Shown here piece after piece: positions 1 through 5,569 of a stretch of DNA of 6,102 bases. The stretch's first letter is position 1, and every line of letters begins with the position of its first letter. Below the pieces are notes generated by a model, which saw nothing but the letters and a program-made list of their open reading frames with translations, was not told the DNA's origin and did no database searches. The DNA is from Chitinophagaceae bacterium UBA4412. GTDB taxonomy: Bacteria; Bacteroidota; Bacteroidia; Chitinophagales; Chitinophagaceae. The position numbers and the translations under genes are program-made. The DNA lies in assembly GCA_002400445.1 (NCBI GenBank), contig DGQO01000125.1, forward strand, positions 10,286 to 16,387, given 5' to 3'.

Positions 1-53
1 GCAAATTCTGGCGTCCCCATAAATACAATCCGTATATCTTCTAAAGCTTTCAT
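1..53 (-). CDS. fmt: Methionyl-tRNA formyltransferase, N-terminal fragment (partial at the window edge)
   Basis: Reading the minus strand from the ATG at 53 gives MKALEDIRIVFMGTPEFA before the window ends. The RIVFMGTPEFA segment is the hallmark first beta-strand and loop of Fmt, which formylates the methionine on initiator tRNA using 10-formyl-tetrahydrofolate in the cytoplasm. Only 17 complete codons are present, so the active-site residues lie outside the window. The short lead before IRIVFMGTPEF fits the family's normal N-terminus and supports this start. The frame stays open upstream to a TGA near 183-185, but no ATG lies in that extension. The gene is divergent from the exported sheath-domain gene at 241. 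No convincing Shine-Dalgarno sequence or promoter was seen for it. Identity is recognised from the conserved N-terminal motif only. Confidence 0.85.
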   Translation of the reverse strand, partial: MKALEDIRIVFMGTPEF

Positions 54-210
54 GGCTGCTAAGGTAGTATAAGCCTTTTTATGCAGAGAGGCTGTGTATG
101 AATGTGTTGCGCCATCACAACTTTCATCAGTATGAAAATGTGCAAAAAAAAGCCAGGCTTCACACAATAAAATAAAAAACCTTCAGCCGTTTTCGCCCTT
201 GCTTATTCAG

Positions 211-229
211 TATATTTAGTTGTACTAAA
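211..229 (+). promoter_or_regulatory. Candidate promoter/operator of the sheath-domain gene
   Basis: TATATTTA at 211-218 matches the Bacteroidota -7 box TAnnTTTG at all but one position. It overlaps a perfect inverted repeat, TTTAGT-tgt-ACTAAA (215-229), that ends 11 nt before the GTG start. The 12-mer at 218-229 recurs with one change at 989-1000, upstream of the histidine kinase. No clear -33 TTTG box was found at the usual distance. This could be a core promoter, a regulator site or both. Confidence 0.35.
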
Positions 230-240
230 ACTTTCCGAAT

Positions 241-675
241 GTGAAAATTTTACTCCTCATACTACTCGTATCCTCTTTCAATTTTACCGGCGCTGCACAA
301 TCTTTTACCGCACAAAAAACCAGTCTTCCCGGCAATGCGCAAACTCTACGGCACACGGATGTAGCTGTCGTACAAAATCAGCCCGGACTGGAAAATGAAA
401 TTGAGCAAAAACTCAAATTGATCCTGAACAAATACAAGCGATACCCCAATGATGAAACCACCTGGAGTTTGATCCGTTTTGACGCTACCAATATTCTCTA
501 TCCTTATTTCCAGGAAGGCCGCTTTGCCGGTGTGAAACCCAACGAGGCTTTTTATGTAAAAATTGGAAAAGAAACGATGACGGCTGCAGATATTGCTAAC
601 AAAAAATTGATCCTTCAAGTGGGTATTGCAAAACAAAAACCTGCAGAGTTTACCTTGATCACCGTCTCCAATTAA
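241..675 (+). CDS. Exported small protein with a phage-tail-sheath C-terminal-like domain
   Basis: This encodes a 144-aa protein starting at GTG (241). No in-frame ATG gives a better start, and the GTG puts a typical Sec signal peptide at the N-terminus (MKILLLILLVSSFNFTGAAQ, likely cleaved around residues 18-20, no lipobox). Residues about 21-47 form a polar linker. Residues about 48-143 resemble the C-terminal domain of contractile tail-sheath proteins (Pfam Phage_sheath_1C type). The resemblance includes PNDETTW (69-75), a G-x-x-x-G-x-x-P-x-EAF-x-VK stretch (93-107), MT-x-x-DI-x-N (113-120), and VGIA followed by KPAEF near the end (127-137), in the family order and spacing. The upstream sheath body, normally several hundred residues, is absent. 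No tail, baseplate or injection-system gene lies nearby. Function is unknown. The domain call rests on remembered family consensus and the export call on the signal peptide. Confidence 0.75.
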   Translation: MKILLLILLVSSFNFTGAAQSFTAQKTSLPGNAQTLRHTDVAVVQNQPGLENEIEQKLKLILNKYKRYPNDETTWSLIRFDATNILYPYFQEGRFAGVKPNEAFYVKIGKETMTAADIANKKLILQVGIAKQKPAEFTLITVSN

Positions 676-838
676 CACGATCGGTTCCTATTTTTTTGCC
701 AGCAATCATGCATAGCCCGGCCGTGGTTGTGTCACTCACTTGTACCGCATTGCACAAAGCAGCATGTCCAGGCCACACCATGACCCACAGTTTCAAACTG
801 CCGTTTATCATTCAATATTTCTATCCCGACTTTTTTGC

Positions 839-908
839 AGGCTAATATCTGCGCTAAATATCTCGTCCTCTCTTGGTTTTATTTGCCAGTAAAACAAGAT
901 ATTAGCCT
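839..908. repeat. Nested inverted repeat (12-bp perfect outer arms, 6-bp inner hairpin)
   Basis: The outer arms AGGCTAATATCT (839-850) and AGATATTAGCCT (897-908) are perfect reverse complements separated by 46 bp. Inside them, GTTTTA (876-881) and TAAAAC (890-895) form a second hairpin with an 8-nt loop. No T-tract follows, so it is not an intrinsic terminator. It could fold as an RNA structure if transcribed, or serve as a paired protein-binding site. The arms contain two of the four GCTAATATC-type motifs, so the pairing may simply reflect oppositely oriented operator copies. Confidence 0.6.
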
Positions 909-980
909 ATCCTCTGGAAAAAATCATGTAAAAGGTGTACTTCATGGGCACTATCCTCGCTTACCTTGTAGCTTAATATC
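841..980. promoter_or_regulatory. Cluster of four GCTWAATATC-like motifs upstream of the kinase
   Basis: The copies are GCTAATATCT at 841-850, GCTAAATATCT at 853-863 (12 bp downstream, same direction), the exact inverse AGATATTAGC at 897-906, and GCTTAATATC at 971-980. Repeated near-identical 10-11-mers in direct and inverted orientation just upstream of a sensor/regulator operon fit a regulator binding array, possibly autoregulation by the downstream NarL-type protein. The motif is AT-rich, so chance is not excluded. No binding specificity can be assigned from sequence alone. Confidence 0.4.
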
Positions 981-1000
981 ATTCTGTAAGTTGTATTAAA
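965..1000 (+). promoter_or_regulatory. Candidate promoter of the two-component operon
   Basis: TAAGTTGTA (987-995) resembles the Bacteroidota -7 element. CTTG (965-968) sits 18 bp upstream in the position of a weak -33 box. AGTTGTATTAAA (989-1000) matches the element upstream of the sheath-domain gene at 11 of 12 positions and ends 13 nt before the GTG start. The match to TAnnTTTG is imperfect, so the call is tentative. Confidence 0.35.
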
Positions 1001-1013
1001 TGATCAATATATA

Positions 1014-2975
1014 GTGACCAGGTATCTAACCATTTTTATTTTGTTATTGCTGGTATCTCCCGCCACTTCTTTTGCCCAGGAGCATGACCTTGATAAACTG
1101 TTGCAGGAGTTGCCTGTTGCAAAAAAAGATACGCAGCAGGTGCGGCTATTATTAGATATCCAGGCACAGTATTTAGACGTAGAAAATGATTCAGCCCTAT
1201 ACTTTAATCAAAAAGCGGAAGCCCTTATTCATGAACTGCGTGCTGATCAATTTCGTTATGAATGCTACCATGCATTTGTAAGAATTTACCACGCTAAGTT
1301 TGACAATCCTAAAGCAATAAACTACTGCCTGAAAGCATTACAGGTAGCCACCGCAAACCATAATGATTTGCAGCGGGCAAATTCTTACCGGGCATTGTTC
1401 AGTCTTTATTTTAATGTGCGCAAAAGAGATTCTGCGCTCAAGTATGCTGCCTATGCCATTGATCTTACAGAGCGGATTAAAGACACCAATAACCTCGGCA
1501 CGATGTATGGAAACCTGTGCAGAATTTACCAGCAAATGGAGATGTACGACAAAGCGGTGGAGCTGGGAAAAAAGGGAGTGGAACTTGGCGAGCGATACCA
1601 CGATACAAAGGGCATGCTCATCTCTATGAATAATTTGGCAAATACTTATCTAAGCCAGAGCAGGTATGCGGAGGCCCGAACGATACTGGAGCAATTGCTC
1701 GAAGATGGAAAAAAGTACAAGCGCATGCGTTCGGTAACCAATGCATTGGTAAACCTTTCCAATGTTTACTATTTCATGGCCGATACCGTAAACCTGAAAC
1801 GGGTAGTGACGCAAATGAAAGCATTGGAACCTTCATTTGACAAGAGTGATTCTGGAAGTATCATTTACCGCAAACTTGCCTATGGGCGAGACCTCATGCT
1901 GCGAAAGCAATTTAGCGAAGCAAAAATATTATTTGCCGATGCCATCAACCTGGCGGAGCGGGATAGTGCAGAATCTGCTCTTGAATCCCTATACCTTGCT
2001 ATGTCTACGCTGCATTATGCGATGCAAGACTTTAAAACGGCAAATGTGTACGATGATAAATTTGCATCGCTGGAGCAACGTATTAACTGGGCTAAGTTAA
2101 GAGAGGTTTCTCTTGACCTGGAAACCAAATATGAAACCGAAAAAAAAGAAGAGCGTATAAAATTACAAGCCAGCCAGATTAAACAGGAGCGCACCATTAC
2201 CTACCTGCTGGCTGGAGGATTTCTCTTGCTACTCATTGCATCTACATTCGCCTACCGGGCATTTAGAACCAGGCAAAAATTACAAAAACAGCGCATTGCA
2301 GAATTGGAAACTGAAAAACAACTCTCTGCCACGGAAGCCGTGCTTAGAGGAGAAGCGCAAGAGCGCAGCCGACTGGCAAAAGACTTGCACGACGGCCTGG
2401 GAGGAATGCTCAGCGGCATTAAACATTCATTTACGACTATGAAAGGAAACTTAATTATGACGCCGGATAATGCCCGGCTATTTGAGCGCAGCATGGATAT
2501 GCTGGATACTTCCATTAAAGAAATGAGAAGGGTGGCACATAACATGATGCCCGAAGCGCTGGTGAAATTCGGATTGAATATTGCCCTCAAAGATTTCTGC
2601 AAAGACATGGAACTGAGCGGGGCTTTGCAGGTAACTTACCAGTCGTTTGGTGTGGAGGATGATACCGTGATTGATCGAAGTACGGCCATCACTATTTACC
2701 GCATTGTGCAGGAACTCGTAAACAATATTGTGAAGCATGCGGGGGCTTCACAGGCACTCGTACAGCTCAATAAAACAAGTGAGAAACTGCTGCTCACTGT
2801 AGAAGATAACGGGCGGGGTTTTGATACCAGCCAGATAGGATCGGGTGATGGAATCGGGTGGACAAATATCAGGCACCGGGTGGATTATTTAAAAGGCACG
2901 ATGGATGTGCGCAGCAGCGCAGAAGACGGCACTTCCGTCGTAATTGAACTCTCTGTTTTACCGTCAAATCCATAA
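1014..2975 (+). CDS. TPR-containing sensor histidine kinase (HisKA_3/HATPase, NarX/LytS-like)
   Basis: This is a 653-aa membrane sensor kinase starting at GTG (1014). The start is chosen because it immediately yields a Sec signal peptide ending ...SFAQ (residues 1-22). Residues about 80-355 are a run of TPR-like helix pairs, for example LGTMYGNLCRIYQQMEMYDK (161-180) and the repeat at 203-233. They are predicted to be periplasmic. A charged coiled coil (about 365-393) leads into one transmembrane helix (about 395-415) and a second coiled coil. The H-box RLAKDLHDGLGG (453-464) has phosphoacceptor H459. The N-box QELVNNIVKHA (566-576), G1 motif DNGRGF (598-603) and G2 motif GDGIGWTNI (611-619) are intact, so it should be catalytically active. 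The stop is 2 bp from the response regulator start, so the pair is co-transcribed. This architecture is common in Bacteroidota, but the ligand or signal is unknown. Confidence 0.93.
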   Translation: MTRYLTIFILLLLVSPATSFAQEHDLDKLLQELPVAKKDTQQVRLLLDIQAQYLDVENDSALYFNQKAEALIHELRADQFRYECYHAFVRIYHAKFDNPKAINYCLKALQVATANHNDLQRANSYRALFSLYFNVRKRDSALKYAAYAIDLTERIKDTNNLGTMYGNLCRIYQQMEMYDKAVELGKKGVELGERYHDTKGMLISMNNLANTYLSQSRYAEARTILEQLLEDGKKYKRMRSVTNALVNLSNVYYFMADTVNLKRVVTQMKALEPSFDKSDSGSIIYRKLAYGRDLMLRKQFSEAKILFADAINLAERDSAESALESLYLAMSTLHYAMQDFKTANVYDDKFASLEQRINWAKLREVSLDLETKYETEKKEERIKLQASQIKQERTITYLLAGGFLLLLIASTFAYRAFRTRQKLQKQRIAELETEKQLSATEAVLRGEAQERSRLAKDLHDGLGGMLSGIKHSFTTMKGNLIMTPDNARLFERSMDMLDTSIKEMRRVAHNMMPEALVKFGLNIALKDFCKDMELSGALQVTYQSFGVEDDTVIDRSTAITIYRIVQELVNNIVKHAGASQALVQLNKTSEKLLLTVEDNGRGFDTSQIGSGDGIGWTNIRHRVDYLKGTMDVRSSAEDGTSVVIELSVLPSNP

Positions 2976-2977
2976 TT

Positions 2978-3598
2978 ATGCGCACCAAAATTTTTATTGT
3001 AGACGATCATTACATGGTTATTGAGGGCATTCATGCACTGCTGCAAAAAGCGCCTGGCATCGAGTGGATGGGTCATGCAACCAATGCAGCGTCCTGCCTG
3101 GCTTTTCTGCAACAGCAGCAGCCGGATGTAATGCTACTCGATATTAATTTACCTGATATGAGTGGAATTGAACTCTGCGCCCTGGTGAAGAAGAAATATC
3201 CTGGCATTGCTGTGCTGGGTTTAAGCACTTTTAACCAACAGAGTTTCATCGACAAAATGATGCAAAGCGGTGCGGCAGGCTACTTGCTCAAAAATGCCAC
3301 CCAGCAGGAATTGGAAGAAGGAATAACTGCCGTGGCAAGCGGAAAACAGTACCTGAGTCATGATGCGGCTTTGGCCTTGCGAAAACCTTTGTCTGCTACA
3401 GGCCTGCCCGTAATTACCCGCCGGGAAAAAGAAGTGCTTGGTCTCATTGCAGATGGCCTCACCAATATGGAAATTGCAAAAAAGTTATTTATAAGCGTTG
3501 CCACTGTGGATACGCACCGTAAAAATTTATTGGCCAAATTTGAGTGCAAGAACATTGCACCACTCATCAAACTGGCAATGCAAATGCAATTAATTTAA
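2978..3598 (+). CDS. NarL/FixJ-family response regulator (receiver + LuxR-type HTH)
   Basis: This is a 206-aa cytoplasmic transcription regulator. The N-terminal receiver has the acidic pair D9-D10 (IVDDHYMV), phosphoacceptor D55 (LLDINLPD), the S83/T84 switch residues in LGLST, and conserved K105 (YLLKNA). After a short linker, residues about 146-205 form a LuxR/NarL helix-turn-helix. It begins TRREKEVLGLIADG, and its recognition helix region is SVATVDTHRKNLLAKF. All residues needed for phosphotransfer are present. The gene starts at ATG 2 bp after the TPR histidine kinase stop, so the kinase is almost certainly its cognate partner. Length is typical for the family. Targets are unknown, and the repeated motifs at 841-980 are a candidate autoregulatory site by inference only. 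Confidence 0.95.
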   Translation: MRTKIFIVDDHYMVIEGIHALLQKAPGIEWMGHATNAASCLAFLQQQQPDVMLLDINLPDMSGIELCALVKKKYPGIAVLGLSTFNQQSFIDKMMQSGAAGYLLKNATQQELEEGITAVASGKQYLSHDAALALRKPLSATGLPVITRREKEVLGLIADGLTNMEIAKKLFISVATVDTHRKNLLAKFECKNIAPLIKLAMQMQLI

Positions 3599-3609
3599 AG
3601 TGGTTTGCC

Positions 3610-4851
3610 TTATTCAAAATCTTTATACAACAAATATTTTTTTCTTATTGCTTTAAACTGTTTGATCCCTGGCTCCCAGCTTTTGCGAATTGCAGTTTCT
3701 GTGAGGCCGTCTTTTATTTGTTGCTGGAACGTAGCATTTCCCGCCAGTTTATTAAAGAAATTATTTTTCAGGAAGAAACTGTCTTTGCCCGGAAACAACC
3801 GGTATGCTTCCAGCAAATATTTGATCTGAATTTTTCCATCCAATTGTGCAATGATCTCATCGGGAGCAGCACTTAGGTCCCATCCGTAACATTGTTGGTA
3901 AAAACATTTACTGCTCTTTGCACCTGCATTAGGCTTTGGGGTAAAACTAAACATGCTTTTTGGAAGAGTGGGATGCCCAAAATATACAAAGGGTTTATCT
4001 GTGCCACGACCTTCGCTAAATACGGTGCCCTCAAAAAAACAAGTGGAAGGAAACCACAGGATGCTTTCCATGCCTTTTAAATTAGGAGAAGGATTTACCG
4101 GCAATACAGGACGGCTGTTATGGTCATAGCCTTCGCACTTAATCACCATTAGGTAGAATGGCGTATCTGCTGTTAGTTTGGTGGCACAATTTATTTTATG
4201 AATGGCATTGGCTTCGGCACTGAGCCATTTTTCACCAGCCAGCATGAGGGCATATTCACCAATCGTCATCCCATATACGACTGGGATGGGTTGCTGCCCC
4301 ACAAAACTGCGAAAAGCAGGCTGCATTACAGGCCCATCTACATAAAATCCATGTGGGTTTGGCCGGTCTAAAATGAGCAGCGGTTTATGCTGCAATATTG
4401 CCCCTTCCATAAAAAATTCCAGGGAAGATATATAAGTGTAGAATCTTGTGCCCACATCCTGAATGTCAAAAATGAGGATATCTATTCCTTCAAAATCTTT
4501 GGCCGTTGGCATTTTATGGTTGCCGTAAAGACTCACTACGGGTATGCCTGTTTTTTCGTCTTTTAAATCATCTACATGCTCTCCGGCATCAGCAGTGCCC
4601 CGAAAACCATGTTCCGGGCCAAAGATTCTTACCACTTTAATACCAAGCGCCAGCAGCGTGTCCACGAGGTGGCTTTCGCCTACGGTACTCGTTTGATTGG
4701 CAAACACAGCTACCCTCTTATTTTTCAGATAAGGCAGGTACTTATCCATGCGTTCTGCACCCGGCAGTATTTTTGTAGAATTTTTTTTGTTTTGGGCCTG
4801 GCAGATGCTGGCGGCGCATACCAATAAGGCAACGGTAAGCAATACTTTCAT
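3610..4851 (-). CDS. namZ: Exported exo-beta-N-acetylmuramidase, NamZ/GH171 family (DUF1343)
   Basis: This is a 413-aa secreted protein of the DUF1343 family (B. subtilis YbbC/NamZ, Tannerella NamZ). Characterised members release MurNAc from the non-reducing ends of peptidoglycan fragments. The ATG at 4851 is preferred over the upstream in-frame TTG (4878) because it starts directly with a clean signal peptide, MKVLLTVALLVCAASICQAQ. Family motifs are GPEHGFRG (78-85, with E80 the likely catalytic glutamate by family analogy), FDIQDVGTRFYTYISS (128-143), LDRPNPHGFYVDGP (161-174) and SEGRGTDKPF (279-288). Length and motif order look complete. The usual EGTN(V/L)SEGRGT motif reads EGTVFSEGRGT here. 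The gene ends 11 bp from the convergent response regulator and is divergent from the FKBP gene. A weak -7-like TAATTTCG lies on the minus strand at 4931-4924. Family assignment is strong; exact substrate is by analogy. Confidence 0.9.
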   Translation of the reverse strand: MKVLLTVALLVCAASICQAQNKKNSTKILPGAERMDKYLPYLKNKRVAVFANQTSTVGESHLVDTLLALGIKVVRIFGPEHGFRGTADAGEHVDDLKDEKTGIPVVSLYGNHKMPTAKDFEGIDILIFDIQDVGTRFYTYISSLEFFMEGAILQHKPLLILDRPNPHGFYVDGPVMQPAFRSFVGQQPIPVVYGMTIGEYALMLAGEKWLSAEANAIHKINCATKLTADTPFYLMVIKCEGYDHNSRPVLPVNPSPNLKGMESILWFPSTCFFEGTVFSEGRGTDKPFVYFGHPTLPKSMFSFTPKPNAGAKSSKCFYQQCYGWDLSAAPDEIIAQLDGKIQIKYLLEAYRLFPGKDSFFLKNNFFNKLAGNATFQQQIKDGLTETAIRKSWEPGIKQFKAIRKKYLLYKDFE

Positions 4852-4896
4852 CTTGCTAAATTGGGCAATCTTTTTCAATCTTTATGGATTTATCAT

Positions 4897-4906
4897 TTAC
4901 TTTGTA
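4897..4906 (+). promoter_or_regulatory. Candidate -7 promoter box of the FKBP gene
   Basis: TTACTTTGTA closely resembles the pepT element TTACTTTTGTA (5546-5556) and the Bacteroidota TAnnTTTG consensus with one base missing. It lies in the divergent spacer, 75 nt before the chosen ATG at 4982, which would leave a long leader. A -33 box is not evident. Confidence 0.35.
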
Positions 4907-4981
4907 CTTGTTGAATTCCGTAACGAAATTACATTTTTAAAACTGCAGCGTATGTGCAGTAACACAACTAAAAAAGATATT

Positions 4982-5410
4982 ATGGCTACAGTAAAAAATG
5001 GTGATACTGTGAAAGTGCATTACAATGGTAAATTACTCAATGGAGAACAGTTTGATTCTTCCCAGGGCCGGGAGCCTTTGGAGTTTACCGTAGGTGCTGG
5101 TATGATGATCAAAGGTTTTGATGCCGCCCTGCCAGGAATGGAAGTGGGGGATAAAAAAACAATCAATATCCCTGCGGCAGATGCTTATGGTGAGAAAGAT
5201 CCTGCTGCAATTATCGAATTTCCAAAAGAACATGTGCCGGCAGACATGAAACTGGAACCTGGAATGCAACTTACCCTGAGTAACCAGGAAGGACAGCCCT
5301 TTCCCGTTGTTGTAAAAGAAGTAAAAGACGATATCATCGTATTGGATGCAAATCATTTTCTTGCGGGTGAAGAATTGATTTTTGATATTGAACTGGTGGA
5401 AATCGCTTAA
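4982..5410 (+). CDS. FKBP-type peptidyl-prolyl cis-trans isomerase, SlyD-like
   Basis: This is a 142-aa cytoplasmic prolyl isomerase and folding helper. The FKBP core begins TVKVHYNGKLLNGEQFDSS (9-27), with catalytic-pocket D25. It continues through VGAGMMIKGFDAALPGMEVG (37-56) and resumes at the C-terminus with the SlyD signature DANHFLAGEELIFDIELVEI (122-141). Residues about 66-120, including AYGEKDP, form the insert-in-flap chaperone domain typical of SlyD. The His/Cys-rich metal-binding tail of enterobacterial SlyD is absent, as in many short SlyD-like proteins. The ATG at 4982 (MATVKNGDTV) is chosen because the fold starts there. An in-frame ATG at 4952 would add ten polar residues and cannot be excluded. 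The frame further upstream lies antisense to namZ and is not coding. An intrinsic terminator follows. The signature's usual NHPLAG reads NHFLAG here. Confidence 0.93.
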   Translation: MATVKNGDTVKVHYNGKLLNGEQFDSSQGREPLEFTVGAGMMIKGFDAALPGMEVGDKKTINIPAADAYGEKDPAAIIEFPKEHVPADMKLEPGMQLTLSNQEGQPFPVVVKEVKDDIIVLDANHFLAGEELIFDIELVEIA

Positions 5411-5432
5411 ACTTTTTCCCCTGGAAATAATT

Positions 5433-5462
5433 GCCCTCCGAACTTTGCCGGGGGGCTTTTTT
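5433..5462 (+). terminator. Rho-independent terminator of the FKBP gene
   Basis: GCCCTCCG (5433-5440) pairs with CGGGGGGC (5449-5456), with one U-G wobble and an 8-nt loop, followed directly by six T residues (5457-5462). It begins 22 bp after the isomerase stop codon and separates that gene from pepT. Confidence 0.85.
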
Positions 5463-5523
5463 ATGCAGTTTATTTTTATTGGCGGGCTAAACGCACTGGC
5501 CATTTATACAATCAAAAAGATCA

Positions 5524-5554
5524 TGTGCCATAGAATATGCATGCCTTACTTTTG
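5524..5554 (+). promoter_or_regulatory. pepT: Bacteroidota-type promoter of pepT
   Basis: TACTTTTG (5547-5554) is an exact match to the -7 consensus TAnnTTTG. TGTG (5524-5527) lies 19 bp upstream as a one-mismatch -33 TTTG box. The predicted transcript would start only about 10 nt before the ATG at 5570, and there is no Shine-Dalgarno sequence. Confidence 0.55.
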
Positions 5555-5569
5555 TAAAAATGTAATCTT

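Larger units (their letters stand above)
676..1013. other. Gene-free 338-bp region upstream of the two-component operon
   Basis: No believable coding sequence is seen on either strand, and there is no tRNA-like fold. The visible contents are a perfect 6-bp-arm palindrome (788-800), a nested inverted repeat (839-908), four GCTWAATATC-like motif copies (841-980), and a CTATCCTC direct repeat (907-914 and 951-958). A promoter-like element sits next to the kinase start (987-1000). A T-run at about 690-697 follows the upstream gene, but no hairpin precedes it, so no intrinsic terminator is called there. The region is long for a spacer between same-strand genes and probably carries regulation for the downstream operon. 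Confidence 0.6.

Noticed and set aside
150..160. AAGCCAGGCTT palindrome beside an A-run, considered as a terminator
   Set aside because: The loop would be a single base, so no RNA hairpin can form, and it lies in a divergent spacer where no transcript needs ending.
54..182. In-frame open extension of about 43 codons upstream of the fmt ATG on the minus strand
   Set aside because: It has no in-frame ATG, and the fmt family starts just before the RIVFMGTPEF motif, so the ATG at 53 fits. The openness is likely chance.
346..678. 110-aa minus-strand reading frame opposite the sheath-domain gene
   Set aside because: It is a mirror of the real gene. It has no signal, motif or plausible composition, while the plus strand matches a known domain.
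1000..1014. Four-codon mini reading frame (ATG at 1000, TAG overlapping the kinase GTG by one base)
   Set aside because: It is too short to support as a leader peptide, and a TAG/GTG overlap can arise by chance.
4852..4878. TTG start adding nine residues to NamZ
   Set aside because: The ATG at 4851 directly gives a canonical signal peptide. The TTG version puts a needless charged extension before it.
4748..4981. N-terminal extension of the FKBP reading frame with hydrophobic stretches
   Set aside because: Much of it lies antisense to the namZ signal-peptide region, and the FKBP fold starts precisely at the ATG at 4982.
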